64,000 bases of DNA from Paludisphaera soli (GCF_011064595.1 NZ_JAALJI010000004.1:62001-126000); one strand, 5' to 3'. Positions 9,887-19,669 are shown, counted from the stretch's first letter. Numbers and translations: made by a program. The notes: generated from the sequence alone by a model not told the origin.

Positions 9887-10465
9887 TCAAGGATAGACGA
9901 TGACCCTGGGATGCCACGACTCGCCCGGCTTGCCCTCGACGTAGACCCAGCCGGCGTCGGTGCGGCGGTAGGTCTCTTCCAGGTAGCCGACCTTGGGGTG
10001 GCCATGCTCCAGCGAGCTGAGGGAAGGGCTGATCGTGATCCGGGCGATCGCGCCTGCGGGCGTCTCGCGGACCTCCTGGACGATCCCATTCCAGCCCTGG
10101 AGGCGGAGGTCGGGGAATTCCTTCAGCCATTCGAAGCGGGCGAGGCGTTCGGGCGGGACCGGGGCCTGGCGCGTCAGCTCCTCGGCCGCGCGATCGCGCG
10201 CCGGATCGGGATGATCGGGGTCCCCGCTGAGCCGCACGCCGAGGTCGGCGAAGTGCTGGCGGCGGTGCTCTTCGTTCAACCAGGCGGCGAACTGCTCGGG
10301 AGGGACCCCCCGGCCCTTGCCGGCCGGCCTGGGGGGCGGGGCCTGGCGTGGCTCGGGCTTCGGGCTGACGGACTTCGCCGGGTGGGGCAATGCCGCCGCG
10401 CCGCCGCCGACCGCCAGGGCCACAAGGCCGCACATCCAGAACCGCGAGGCGAGGGCGTTCGACAT
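9887..10465 (-). CDS. Small secreted protein, function unknown
   Basis: 192 aa beginning MSNALASRF with a clear signal peptide (hydrophobic [17 protein letters not shown]), then a Pro/Lys-rich linker and a compact domain ending [20 protein letters not shown]. That ending looks like a small alpha+beta fold with a beta-sheet edge, but I do not recognise the family. The frame is open further upstream to 10600, but the signal peptide fixes the start at 10465. It is about 90 nt upstream of the DUF1501 gene on the same strand and may be co-transcribed. Confidence 0.6.
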   Translation of the reverse strand: MSNALASRFWMCGLVALAVGGGAAALPHPAKSVSPKPEPRQAPPPRPAGKGRGVPPEQFAAWLNEEHRRQHFADLGVRLSGDPDHPDPARDRAAEELTRQAPVPPERLARFEWLKEFPDLRLQGWNGIVQEVRETPAGAIARITISPSLSSLEHGHPKVGYLEETYRRTDAGWVYVEGKPGESWHPRVIVYP

Positions 10466-10714
10466 GGTTCGGTTCCCGGGGCGCGCGACGCACTGGATGT
10501 TCGGACAGGTGCACCCAGTCCTACGGGATTGGTTCCGTCGAGTCAAGCGAGGGGATGAGGCCTCGTCGGCCGGGCACCCTCCGGTCGGTATCGAAACCAT
10601 GATGAATCCGATAGGCTCGATCGAGGATCGGCCGGCCTCGCCAGGGCGCGCCTCGGGGCCGATGCGGAGGGTTGATCAGGCGTGCGTGCGGGACGGTTCG
10701 CGGGAGGAGACGGG

Positions 10715-12898
10715 ATGCCGAGCATTCGCGGGGCGCTGGTGGGCCTGTTGGGGCTGGTCGGGGTCGGGACGGCGGCCGTCGCCGAGGAGCCGGGAAAGAG
10801 GCCCAACATCGTGCTCATCATGAGCGACGACATGGGGTTCTCGGACCTGGGCTGCTACGGCGGCGAGCTGACGACGCCGAACCTCGACGCCCTGGCGGCG
10901 GGGGGCGTGCGGTTCACGCAGTTCTACAACACGGCGCGGTGCTGCCCCACGCGGGCCTCGCTGCTGACGGGGCTGTATCCCCACCAGGCGGGGGTCGGCC
11001 ACATGATGAACGACCGGGGCCACGACGGCTATCGCGGCGTGCTGAATCGAAACTCGGCCACCATCGCCGAGATCCTCAAGCCGGCCGGCTACCGGACCTA
11101 CATGACCGGCAAGTGGCATCTCTCGCGGTTCACCGGCCCCAACGGCGACCGCGCCACCTGGCCCCTGGGCCGGGGGTTCGAGAAGTATTACGGCACGATC
11201 ATCGGCGCGGGGAGCTACTTCGACCCGGGCAACCTCTGCCGTCAGGAGACCCTCATCACCCCCGAAAACGATTCGGAATATAAGCCCGAGTCGTATTACT
11301 ACACCGACGCGCTGTCGGACAATGCGGTCAAATATCTCCGCGAGCATGAGACGGAATCGCCCGAGAAGCCGTTCTTCCTGTACGTCGCCTACACGGCCGC
11401 CCACTGGCCGATGCACGCCCCGGAGGAGGACGTGGCGAAGTACAAGGGGAAGTACGACGCCGGCTACGCGCCCGTCCGCGAGGGTCGCCTGAAGCGCATG
11501 AAGGCGATGGGCCTGGTCCCTGAAGACGCCGAGATGACGCCCGCCTCGGACGACTGGGACGACGTCGAGGACAAGGCCCGCGAGGCCCGCTGCCAGGAAG
11601 TGTACGCGGCGATGGTCGAGAAGATGGACGCCGGCATCGGCCGGATCGTCGCGCAGTTGAAGGAGTCGGGCGAGCTGGAGAACACACTCGTCCTGTTCCT
11701 CCAGGACAACGGCGCCTGCGCCGAGGAGACCGGCCGGACCCAGCCCCAGCCGCCGGCCGGCGACCTGAAGCCGCTAGGCCCGGACGACCTGCAGCCCCGG
11801 GGCGGGCCGCCGATGCAGACCCGCGACGGCCGCCCCGTCCGCACCGGGCCGGGAGTCATGCCGGGGCCGGCCGACACCTTCGTCGCCTACGGCCGCGGCT
11901 GGGCGAACGTCAGCAACACCCCGTTCCGCGAGTACAAGCACTGGACCCACGAAGGGGGGATCTCCACTCCCTTGATCGCCCACTGGCCCTCGGGCGTGAA
12001 GGCCGAGCGCCGCGGGAAACTGGAGCCCCAGCCCGGCCACCTGATCGACGTGATGGCGACGTGCGTCGACCTTGCGGGTGCGACGTATCCCGCCGAGATC
12101 GACGGCCGCGCCATCAAGCCTCGCGAGGGGGTGAGCCTCCGCCCGGCGTTCCAGGGCGAGCCCCTGAACCGGACCTCGCCGATCTTCTGGGAGCACGAGG
12201 GCAACCGCGCCGTGCGCGAGGGGGACTGGAAGCTCGTGGCCAAGGCGAACCGGCCCTGGGAGCTTTACCACATCGCCGAGGACCGCTCCGAGCTGCACGA
12301 CCTGGCCGCCGAGCACCCCGACCGCGCGCAGGCCATGGCCTCGGCCTGGGACGCCTACGCCGCGCGGGCGAACGTCCTGCCGCTGGGCGCCTGGCGGGGC
12401 GATCGGGCCCAGGACGCGCCGGCCCGCGAGCGGCGGTTCGAGCTGAAGGCCGACGCCGACCTCCGGGGCGGATCGGCCCCGTCGATCGAGGGCAAGTCGA
12501 TCGCCGTCGTCGCGAAGGTCGTCGTCCCGGAGAAGAAGCGCGACGGCGTGATCGTCGCCCACGGCGGGACGGCCGCCGGCTACACGCTCTTCATCGAGGA
12601 CGGCCGCCCGTGGTTCCTCGTCCGCACCGGGACCGGCCGCGCCAACGCGTCGCGGATCTCCGGGCCCGAGCTGGCGCCCGGCCCCCACAGCCTCACCGCG
12701 GCGATCGACGCGGCCGGCAAGCTGACCCTGGAAGTCGACGGCCGGGCCGCCGAGCCCGTCCCGGGCCGACTGATCGGCCGCCAGCCCGTCGACGGCCTCC
12801 AGGTCGGCCGCGACGCCGCCGGCACCGTCGGCCCCTACGCCTCGCCGAACGCCTTCGCGGGGACCATCGAGTCCGTGGTCGTCGAGATCGGCGAGTGA
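10715..12898 (+). CDS. Type I sulfatase (arylsulfatase) with C-terminal LamG-like domain
   Basis: 727 aa. Signal peptide (1-24), then RPNIVLIMSDDMGFSDLGCY, which supplies the metal-binding Asp pair. CCPTRASLLTG at 76-86 is the sulfatase signature C-x-P-x-R, whose first Cys is converted to formylglycine by a sulfatase-modifying enzyme. TGKWHLS and the later QDNG and HWPSG blocks fit the same S1 family. Residues about 590-727 form a beta-rich concanavalin/LamG-like module, so the enzyme may bind a sulfated polysaccharide. GGGAGGAGA lies directly before ATG 10715. Planctomycetes carry many sulfatases for algal or animal glycans; substrate cannot be read from sequence. It is transcribed alone. 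Confidence 0.9.
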   Translation: MPSIRGALVGLLGLVGVGTAAVAEEPGKRPNIVLIMSDDMGFSDLGCYGGELTTPNLDALAAGGVRFTQFYNTARCCPTRASLLTGLYPHQAGVGHMMNDRGHDGYRGVLNRNSATIAEILKPAGYRTYMTGKWHLSRFTGPNGDRATWPLGRGFEKYYGTIIGAGSYFDPGNLCRQETLITPENDSEYKPESYYYTDALSDNAVKYLREHETESPEKPFFLYVAYTAAHWPMHAPEEDVAKYKGKYDAGYAPVREGRLKRMKAMGLVPEDAEMTPASDDWDDVEDKAREARCQEVYAAMVEKMDAGIGRIVAQLKESGELENTLVLFLQDNGACAEETGRTQPQPPAGDLKPLGPDDLQPRGGPPMQTRDGRPVRTGPGVMPGPADTFVAYGRGWANVSNTPFREYKHWTHEGGISTPLIAHWPSGVKAERRGKLEPQPGHLIDVMATCVDLAGATYPAEIDGRAIKPREGVSLRPAFQGEPLNRTSPIFWEHEGNRAVREGDWKLVAKANRPWELYHIAEDRSELHDLAAEHPDRAQAMASAWDAYAARANVLPLGAWRGDRAQDAPARERRFELKADADLRGGSAPSIEGKSIAVVAKVVVPEKKRDGVIVAHGGTAAGYTLFIEDGRPWFLVRTGTGRANASRISGPELAPGPHSLTAAIDAAGKLTLEVDGRAAEPVPGRLIGRQPVDGLQVGRDAAGTVGPYASPNAFAGTIESVVVEIGE

Positions 12899-12952
12899 CC
12901 ACGCGACGCGGGTCCCGCCTCGAGTCCGGTGGAGCGATCCCCGGGCTCGGGG

Positions 12953-14827
12953 TCATCCGCGGACGCGGTCGCGGTTCTCTTCCGTCATCGGGGTCTTGAG
13001 GGTCTCGACCTCCCCCTCGTCGTCCTCCAGGCCCAGGATCACGTCCCACCGGGGTTCGTGGCCCATCTTCGACAGGACTTCCACAAGGTCCTCGGCCAAC
13101 CGCTTGCGGGCCACGTCTCCGAACTCCCGCCGCGCGAAATCCAGGATGCGGCCGATCGGGATTCCGTCGATCGAGGCGAGCCGGCGCCAACGGCCTTGCA
13201 CCTGGACGATCGGGCGGCCCGCCTCCCAGCGGACGCCCGTGTACGGGGCGACCCTGGCGTAGCCGCGCTTCGTGACCAGCTTTCGGGATTCGGGGGCGTA
13301 CACCTGGACGAGCGCCTTGAGGATCTCTCTCGCCATGTCGTCGACGCTGATGGCCGTGTTGGAGAGCACGAAGACGCCGAACCGACGGTCCGCCGTGAAT
13401 CCGAGATACGTCCGGAACCCGCCGGTCCCGCCGTTGTGCCAGACGACCTCCTGTGAGAGGGAGGGCTCATACGAGCGGAACCAGTTCATCCCCACGGACC
13501 TATCCTTGCTCTCCCGGAAAAGCTCCTGGTGCGACCGCCGGATGGCCGCGTCGATCGGAGTCGGGACGAGGCCCATGTTCGCCTTGAGGAACGTCATCAT
13601 GTCGCGGCCCGTCGATCGGACGGCCCCCGCGCCGGCGAGATGGTTGGGGAGCCGCCAGGAGTCGGACCCGAGCGCCAGGCTCGCGGGGCCCAGCGTGAGG
13701 GCCGACCGGTATTTCGCGGCCGTGCGTCCTCGCGTCGGCTCGTCGTCGACCGTCGTCGTGTCGGCCATCCCGAGCGGCCCGCAGATCCCGCTTCTGACGA
13801 GCCTCTCGTAGTCCGATCCGGCCTGCTTCGCCAGCACGAATCCCAGGAGGCCGACGGCGAAATTCGAGTAGGCCAGCTCAACCCCCGGCTCGCGATCCAG
13901 CTCGACCGTCGCCAGCGCCTCGCGGAACTGCTCCTCGCTGTAATCCCGATAGGGATCGCCGCCGAACAGCAATTCGAACACGCCCGAGACGCTCATTAGG
14001 TTCCCGGGGAGTCGCGGGAGCCCCGACGTGTGGGTCGTGCAATGCCGCAGCGTGATCGCCCGCGCGGGCCCCGGCAGCGACCAGCCTTCCGGCAGCAGGT
14101 CCGCGACGCGGTCGTCGAGCTTCGAGGTCCCGTCCTCGATCCGACGAGCCAGGAGGATCCCCGTGAAGACCTTGGAGAGGGAGCCGACCTCGAACACCGT
14201 GTCGGCGTCGGGAGCCTCCGGGCTCCCCACCCGGCGGGCGCCGAACCCCTGGAGCATCGCCTCGCCGTCGGCGACGGCGCCCACGACGAGCCCGACGCGT
14301 CCCCCCTCCTCGAACGCCCGCCCCACGCGCTCGGTCACGATCTCGACGAGGCGGCCGTCCCCGTCCCTCGGCCGGGGAGTCGTCGTCGCCAGGCCGACGT
14401 GGATGCCCGAGAAGGAGGCGATGGCGATCCCCAGGCCGAGCAGCAGGGCAGGGCCCAGCCACCGGACCGCCGTCCGTCCCCGCGTCCTGGCGATCGGCTC
14501 GGCCGGTCGCCCGGCTACGGCGGCCCGTCCGCCGCGACGGAACGTCGAGAGGAACCCCCAGCCGCCGCCCAGCGCGGCGAGGAGGCCGAACGCCGCCGAG
14601 AACCAGGAGGTGCGGACGTCGACCGAGCGAAGGACGACGACGCCCGCGACGAACCAGAAGAAGCAATCGATGCGGGCGTTCCGGAGCGCGACGCGGCGAT
14701 CCGCCTCGTCGGCCCCCGCAGCGTCGGCCCCGCGCCCGATGCTCAGCGGTGGGAGCAATCCGCTCGCTCCCCGCACCATGCAGTACAGCCCGAAGCCGGC
14801 CACGTAGAAGGGGAGCAGTTTCTCCAT
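12953..14827 (-). CDS. Beta-lactamase-fold serine hydrolase with N-terminal membrane domain
   Basis: 624 aa. Three N-terminal membrane segments (about 5-20, 52-92, 125-145) place the catalytic domain outside the cytoplasmic membrane. Class C/penicillin-binding motifs are in order: VGSLSKVFTG (S-x-x-K, near residue 215), AYSNFAVG (Y-x-N) and HNGGTGGF (H/K-x-G). This group (Beta-lactamase, PF00144) includes carboxypeptidases, esterases and true beta-lactamases; the membrane-fused form suggests a peptidoglycan or ester substrate rather than resistance. GAGAGG precedes ATG 14827. The C-terminal 90 residues (after KALVQVYAPESRK) are extra to the fold and unrecognised. Activity not predictable beyond hydrolase. 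Confidence 0.85.
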   Translation of the reverse strand: MEKLLPFYVAGFGLYCMVRGASGLLPPLSIGRGADAAGADEADRRVALRNARIDCFFWFVAGVVVLRSVDVRTSWFSAAFGLLAALGGGWGFLSTFRRGGRAAVAGRPAEPIARTRGRTAVRWLGPALLLGLGIAIASFSGIHVGLATTTPRPRDGDGRLVEIVTERVGRAFEEGGRVGLVVGAVADGEAMLQGFGARRVGSPEAPDADTVFEVGSLSKVFTGILLARRIEDGTSKLDDRVADLLPEGWSLPGPARAITLRHCTTHTSGLPRLPGNLMSVSGVFELLFGGDPYRDYSEEQFREALATVELDREPGVELAYSNFAVGLLGFVLAKQAGSDYERLVRSGICGPLGMADTTTVDDEPTRGRTAAKYRSALTLGPASLALGSDSWRLPNHLAGAGAVRSTGRDMMTFLKANMGLVPTPIDAAIRRSHQELFRESKDRSVGMNWFRSYEPSLSQEVVWHNGGTGGFRTYLGFTADRRFGVFVLSNTAISVDDMAREILKALVQVYAPESRKLVTKRGYARVAPYTGVRWEAGRPIVQVQGRWRRLASIDGIPIGRILDFARREFGDVARKRLAEDLVEVLSKMGHEPRWDVILGLEDDEGEVETLKTPMTEENRDRVRG

Positions 14828-14893
14828 GAGGGGCCCTCTCTCGGCCTAGGGGACCAGGCGGGCCGACGCCCGACGACGGGACGCCGCAGGGGC

Positions 14894-15661
14894 TCAGTTC
14901 GCGTACCGGATCGCGTGGAAGAAGACGCCTTGGGGCGACTTGAGGGCGCAGATTCGGCCGACGCCGGGGACGTCGGTGGGCGGCAGGCAGACCGAGCCGC
15001 CGAGTTCGACGGCCTTCGCGGCGGCCGCGTCCGGGTCGTCGACGAGGAAGTAGACGGTCCAGAACGGGGGGACGTCGCCCATCTCGGGCTTGATCGTCAG
15101 CATCCCAGCGACCTCGGACCCGTCGAGCTTGAAGACGGTGTAGTCGGTCCCCGGCGTCGAGGCCGGCTCGGGCGTCCAGCCGAAGAGGTCGGCGTAGAAC
15201 TTCCGCGAGCCTTCGGGGTCGCGGGTCAGGCATTCGAACCAGGTGGGCGCTCCGGGCAGATCCGGGTCGAGGTCCGTGCCGGGCATGCCCTTGGGCTGCC
15301 AGACGTCGAGCGCCGCGCCGTCGGGGCCGGTCAACTCGGCCATCCGCCCCTGGGGGCCGATGTCGAACGCCGGCTTCGCCCCGCCGCCGAGTTCCCGGGC
15401 CCGCGCGCCGATCGCGTCGGCGTCGTCGACCTTCACCATCAACCCGATGCCGGGCGGCGTCCCCGGCGGCGTGTTCGGGCCGTCCAGGTCGAACAGCCCG
15501 CCGACCGACCGGCCGCCGACCTGGATGAACCAGCCCATGCCGGGGATCGCGCCGTACGTCCAGCCCAGCAGCTCGCCGAAGAACGCGCGGGCGGCGTCCG
15601 GGTCGGGCGTCAGCATGTTGATCCAGCAGAACTCGCCCGGCTTGCGCGCGGCGTGGGCCAT
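14894..15661 (-). CDS. Two-domain VOC (glyoxalase/bleomycin-resistance-type) protein
   Basis: 255 aa made of two VOC modules, about 8-125 and 135-253. Both begin with the typical pattern of beta strand then ARAFFGELLGW / SRKFYADLFGW and end with a strand carrying the metal-binding Glu region. This architecture matches PhnB/glyoxalase-like proteins that act as monomers with both modules forming one site. No signal peptide, so it is cytosolic. GGGAGG precedes ATG 15661 by 8 bases. It is separated from the beta-lactamase-fold gene by 66 nt on the same strand. Substrate unknown. Confidence 0.85.
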   Translation of the reverse strand: MAHAARKPGEFCWINMLTPDPDAARAFFGELLGWTYGAIPGMGWFIQVGGRSVGGLFDLDGPNTPPGTPPGIGLMVKVDDADAIGARARELGGGAKPAFDIGPQGRMAELTGPDGAALDVWQPKGMPGTDLDPDLPGAPTWFECLTRDPEGSRKFYADLFGWTPEPASTPGTDYTVFKLDGSEVAGMLTIKPEMGDVPPFWTVYFLVDDPDAAAAKAVELGGSVCLPPTDVPGVGRICALKSPQGVFFHAIRYAN

Positions 15662-15775
15662 GGATTCGACCTCCCTCTTGATCGTTCGTTCAGGAACGGC
15701 CGGGTATCATGTCGGGGGTCGGATCATGGGTCAAGGGAGACCGATGGGCCGGGGCCGATCGTCGGAGAATCCGCC

Positions 15776-16762
15776 ATGGAAACGACCTATCGCCGACCAC
15801 CCGTGAACTTGTATCTGGGGATCGGCAGCGTGATCTTCTCCCTGTTCTTCGGCCTCGTCATGCTGATCTTCCTGCCCGAAGGGGCGAACCGCGCCGCCCG
15901 GTTAGCGTTGAGCATGTTCCTGGCGCTCATGTTCCTGGGAGCCTCGGCCTGGATCGTGCTGGACTACCGTCGGGCCTCGCTGACGTTTCGAGGGTCGCGG
16001 ATGATCGTGCAGGGCGTCGCGCGGCGGGTGGAGATCGACCTGGCCGACGTGGTGGAGGCCCGATGGAGGTCCGAGCCGACCGGCGGGGGCCTCGTCCTCC
16101 GCGACGGCGCGAACCGACTCGCGCTGGGGTTCGGCGCGTACGAACTGGCTCGCGACGAACGCGAGGCCGTCGTGGCGAGGCTCCGCGAGGCGATCCGGCC
16201 CGAAGTCCAGGAGGGCTGGAACCTCTTCGCCTACAAGACGCGGTTCGGCGAGACGACCCCGCGCCCTGGAGACGTCCTGGCGACCCGGGCGGACTGGACG
16301 CGGATCTTCATCCCGGCGCTCCTCGCTTCGGCCCTGCTCGCGGCCGTCGGCTGGTGGTGGACGCGGCATCCCTCCCTCTTCGGCGTCGTCCCGATCGTCG
16401 CCGCGCTTTGGCTGCTCTTCCGCGCGGTGACGCCGGTCGATGGGGTTTTGGCCCGGGATCTCTCCCGTCGCTCGGACCCGGATTTCGCCCTCTACCTCGC
16501 CTTCCTCGCGGCCTGGCTGGCGATCGCGGTCGTCGGCATCGCGGCGTTCTCGCGATTCGGCCGGTGGCTTCCGCATTCGACGATCTGTGGGGCGGCCGGG
16601 CTCGTCGCGTGGTTCGCGGGGCTCTTCCTCGCCTCCCATCGGCAGGAGCGTCGCGAGGCCCGTCGCGTTCACGAGGCGGCCGAACTCGCGGCGGCGGTGC
16701 GAAGCCAGTCCGAAGGTCCATCGAGCCGGACGGCTCATACTCCGCCGGCCCCGGCCTCGTGA
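15776..16762 (+). CDS. Membrane protein with PH-like middle domain, function unknown
   Basis: 328 aa. Two N-terminal membrane segments (about 12-32 and 42-60) are followed by a beta-rich soluble part, SLTFRGSRMIVQGVARRVEIDLADVVEARW, which resembles the bacterial PH-like domain of membrane proteins. Four further hydrophobic segments lie between residues 185 and 300. I cannot name a family with certainty. GGAG at about 15764 precedes ATG 15776. The frame is open far upstream but overlaps the VOC gene on the other strand and has no coding character there. Confidence 0.6.
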   Translation: METTYRRPPVNLYLGIGSVIFSLFFGLVMLIFLPEGANRAARLALSMFLALMFLGASAWIVLDYRRASLTFRGSRMIVQGVARRVEIDLADVVEARWRSEPTGGGLVLRDGANRLALGFGAYELARDEREAVVARLREAIRPEVQEGWNLFAYKTRFGETTPRPGDVLATRADWTRIFIPALLASALLAAVGWWWTRHPSLFGVVPIVAALWLLFRAVTPVDGVLARDLSRRSDPDFALYLAFLAAWLAIAVVGIAAFSRFGRWLPHSTICGAAGLVAWFAGLFLASHRQERREARRVHEAAELAAAVRSQSEGPSSRTAHTPPAPAS

Positions 16763-16963
16763 CGCGACGCGCGCCGATTCCAACCGAGCGGGCCGTGGAT
16801 CAACGTCCCGATCCCTGGGGATCACCGCGGCGTCGCAAGCGTGAAACCATGGGTTAGAATCCTAAGGAATTCGGCTAAAAGCGTCTCCATCGGGAGGCCG
16901 ATCGGCCGCTCGCCAGTCCGGCGGGCGGGGTCGGGCCGCCGATCGACGAGGGAGACCCTGCGG

Positions 16964-17494
16964 ATGCACAAGGTTCTCGGAAAGCTCGGCCTCTTCGCCC
17001 TGGTCGCGGGCCTCGTCCTTGCGGCCGCGCCGGCCCGGGCGGGGAGCGTGACGTTCAACATCGACGGCGGCGACACCCTCAGCCTGACGCCGTACGTCAC
17101 CTATGATTCGGTCTTGATCTCCGGATTCGGCTCGTACGACGGCCTCTTCGACGTGACCGGCGGGAGGATCCAGCTCACCAACCCGTTCCTGGGCGAGTTG
17201 ACCTTCAGCGCGACGGGGCCGCTGCCGTTCTCCATCGTCGGGACGATCGTCGACCTGACGTTGACCGGGCTCACGACGGGATACGGCGAGATCGCCTTCG
17301 CCAACCCGCCGTTCGCGAGCCGGTTCGGGTCGTTCACGTATGACATCGACTACAACTGGCGGCTGCGGCCCGACGGCGGGACGTTCACGCTGACGAGCGT
17401 CGCGGTCCCCGAGCCCTCGGCCCTGGCGATGGGCGCCACCGGCCTCGCCGGCCTGTTCGCCGTCCGCCGCCGGCTCGCCCGGCGCGTCGCCTGA
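16964..17494 (+). CDS. PEP-CTERM sorted exoprotein
   Basis: 176 aa. Signal peptide MHKVLGKLGLFALVAGLVLA at the start. At the end there is the PEP-CTERM sorting tag: VPEPSALAMGATG, a hydrophobic helix and the basic tail RRRLARR. PEP-CTERM proteins are processed by exosortase and usually end up in the extracellular matrix; no exosortase is in this window. The middle is beta-rich (GSVTFNIDGGDTLSL, GTIVDLTLTGL) and short. ATG 16964 gives the shortest sensible signal peptide; an earlier ATG at 16841 would add 41 residues before the signal. Ligand or role unknown. Confidence 0.8.
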   Translation: MHKVLGKLGLFALVAGLVLAAAPARAGSVTFNIDGGDTLSLTPYVTYDSVLISGFGSYDGLFDVTGGRIQLTNPFLGELTFSATGPLPFSIVGTIVDLTLTGLTTGYGEIAFANPPFASRFGSFTYDIDYNWRLRPDGGTFTLTSVAVPEPSALAMGATGLAGLFAVRRRLARRVA

Positions 17495-17548
17495 TCGGCC
17501 GGCCGAAGCCCGCGGCGGGATCGGTGTTCCTTTCCGCGGGGCTCCGGT

Positions 17549-17561
17549 TATGATGCCGGCA
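17549..17561 (+). promoter_or_regulatory. Possible -10 element placing the start codon at +1
   Basis: TATGAT at 17549-17554 lies six bases before the ATG at 17561 with no ribosome-binding site between. If it is a -10 box, the transcript would be leaderless. The -35 match (TTCCTT at 17527-17532) is weak. Confidence 0.25.
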
Positions 17562-18001
17562 TGGCGAATCCAAACTCCCCGACCACGCTCGAACGGCTCC
17601 TGGATGCGATCGTCGACCAGCTCTCGCCCGAAGGGGCGAGGGCGGTGGCGGACCTCTACGCCCCCGACGACGTCAAGGCCCGGATCGACGCCCTGGTCGA
17701 GAAGATCATGCAAGGCGGCCTCGAGCCCGCCGAGCAGGACGAATACGACGGCCTCATGCAGATCGTCCACACGATCTCCATGATCCAGGACCGGCTCGAA
17801 GCGAGGGGCTCCGGCCCCCGGCCGGCGGTCGAAGCGGAAGCCTCGCCCCCCCCTCCGGCGACCTACATCGAGAGCATCGACCTCGGCGTCCCGTCCCGCA
17901 TCCCCCGGCCCGGCGGAGGCCCGGCCCTGCCGCGCCTCGACGGCCTGGAGGCCATGCTCGACGACCTCGACGACAACATGCGGCCCGGCTGCGACGGCTG
18001 A
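17561..18001 (+). CDS. Helical protein, function unknown
   Basis: 146 aa, acidic. Residues 1-85 are predicted mostly helical (TTLERLLDAIVDQLSPEGAR, QDEYDGLMQIVHTISMIQDR). A Pro/Glu-rich linker follows, then a short tail RLDGLEAMLDDLDDNMRPG. There is no signal peptide or membrane segment. I do not recognise a family; the helical part could be a dimerisation or adaptor module. It stands alone between the PEP-CTERM gene and a convergent small gene. Confidence 0.55.
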   Translation: MANPNSPTTLERLLDAIVDQLSPEGARAVADLYAPDDVKARIDALVEKIMQGGLEPAEQDEYDGLMQIVHTISMIQDRLEARGSGPRPAVEAEASPPPPATYIESIDLGVPSRIPRPGGGPALPRLDGLEAMLDDLDDNMRPGCDG

Positions 18002-18020
18002 GCCGCGCAGGTCGTCCGCG

Positions 18021-18266
18021 TCATTCAGGCCGATCGACGGGCCTCTCGCCCCCGGTCGGCTCGTCGCCCGATTCCGGCTCGGCCAGGAGCGTCAGGAACG
18101 GCTCCATCTCCTTCTGGAACTCCGCCATGCGCCCGATCAGGGCGGACAGGCTGTCGGCGATCCGGGCCATCTCGGCGGCCTCGTCGCCGATCGGCTCGCC
18201 GGGCGCTGCGGTCGCCCCGGACGGTTCCGCATCCTCGGCCTCCGGTCGCGCGGGCTCATCGTTCAT
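18021..18266 (-). CDS. Small acidic coiled protein, function unknown
   Basis: 81 aa, acidic, with one amphipathic helix (MARIADSLSALIGRMAEFQK) between disordered Pro/Glu/Ala-rich ends. AAAGG five bases before ATG 18266 is a plausible ribosome site. It follows the broken subtilase gene by about 40 nt on the same strand and may belong to that transcript. No recognised domain. Confidence 0.45.
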   Translation of the reverse strand: MNDEPARPEAEDAEPSGATAAPGEPIGDEAAEMARIADSLSALIGRMAEFQKEMEPFLTLLAEPESGDEPTGGERPVDRPE

Positions 18267-18305
18267 CGGCGCCTTTCGGACGGGCGTGGGGGAATCGGGG
18301 GCGGC

Positions 18306-19471
18306 TCACGGCCGGAACAGCCTCATCATATCCAATCGGCCGCCGCCGATGACCCCCTCCATCCCCGGGGCGGCGACGGACGCCTCGCGCAGCCGCGCGA
18401 TCACCTGCGACGGCGTCAACTCGGGCTCCTGGGACAGGAGCGTCGCCGCGACGGCCGCGACGATCGGGGCCGCGAAGCTCGTGCCCGGCCCCTTCTGCCG
18501 CTCGTAGCCGTCCCACGACGGGGCGACCACGTCCACGCAGGGGGCCGCGATCCCCACGCGCCGCCCGGTGTTCATATGAGGCGCCAGGCCGCCGTCGCGC
18601 CCCGTCCCGCCGACGATGAGGACGTTGGAGTGCCGGGAGAGGAACTCGGAGACCTTGGCATGGCCGAACATCTCGGCGGTGTCGATGTTCCGCCCCTGGT
18701 TCCCCGCCGCGTAGACGAAGAGGACGCCTGCTTCTTCGGCCTCCCTCAACGTGGCGCCGAAGTGCCTCTCGGGGGGTCGAGATTCACGGCGGTGCAGACG
18801 ACGACCCGCGCGCCATGACGGATGGCGTAACGGATCGCCGCCGGGAGCGTCGTCGTCAGTGGGGTGGACGTCTCGCCTTCGGCTTCCGGGGTCCCGAAGA
18901 CGCGCAGGTTCATGACCTGGATGTTCCGCCCGACGCCCGCCGTCCCGATGCCGTTGTCCGGCACGGCGGCCATCAGGCTTGCGAGCACGGTGCCGTGGTC
19001 CGCCTGGTCGGGGAACTTCCGGCTGCGGCGATCGGTCGGGCTGTTATCCGCGTAGGCGAAATCCCAGCCGTGCAGGTCGTCGACGTACCCGTCGCCGTCG
19101 TCGTCCTTGCCGTTGGGCGTCTCGCGTTCGTTCCGCCAGATGTTCGCCGCGAGGTCGGGATGCGCGTCGTTCACCCCGGCGTCCAGCAAGGCCACGACGA
19201 CGGGCGGGGCCGGTCGGATGCGGCGCCAGGCCTCGATCGCGCCGAGGCTGCCGGGCTCGCCCCGCTCGTCGCCCGGGGAGAAGAGATACCACTGCTCGCC
19301 GAGCATCGGGTCGTTCGGCACGCGGGGGTCTCCCGGCGGGCCGGCGACGGTCGCCGGCGTGAAGGAGAGGGCGAGCAGGAGGACCCGGGCGGCTGTCCGG
19401 AGGTCCGCCCTCGCAAGGGCCGACCCCGGCCGGCCCTTGCGCGCGTCCGTGATGGTGGAGCACATCGCCAT
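18306..19471 (-). pseudogene. Subtilisin-like (S8) serine protease interrupted by a one-base frameshift
   Basis: The upstream part (19471 to about 18770) encodes a signal peptide (LRTAARVLLLALSFTPATVA) and the S8 catalytic Asp (VVALLDAGVNDAHPDLA) and His (DQADHGTVLASLMA). It then runs out at an early stop after NLDPPRGTSAPR. The downstream part (to 18306) in another frame carries the missing continuation GVLFVYAAGNQG, with the oxyanion Asn, and the catalytic Ser block GPGTSFAAPIVAA. Reading one extra C in the C run at 18771-18776 (GGGGGG on the + strand) joins them seamlessly as NLDPPERHFGATLREAEEAG. Either a sequencing error in the homopolymer, a real mutation, or slippage. The start is ATG 19471, or 19465 (GGAG six bases upstream). 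Restored length would be about 388 aa. Confidence 0.85.
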
Positions 19472-19669
19472 CTCCAGGGGCCTCCTGCGCGGGCGCCTCG
19501 CGGCCCTCGGCCGGCGTTCGGCTCTCCTCGCAGGCCCGGGAACCAGGAGCTCCAGGATACCGGCGCGGCGTCGATCTGCTACGCTGATTCCGTGGCGCCT
19601 CGTGGGATTCGGAGACGCCCGCCGCGGTTCGGCCGGGATCTCGTCGGGGACAACAGGAAGGATGTCGTC

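Noticed and set aside
18746-18800. Programmed ribosomal frameshift in the subtilase
   Set aside because: A six-C run alone is not a known slippery heptamer with a stimulatory structure that I can see, and homopolymer error is the simpler explanation; left as an open possibility only.
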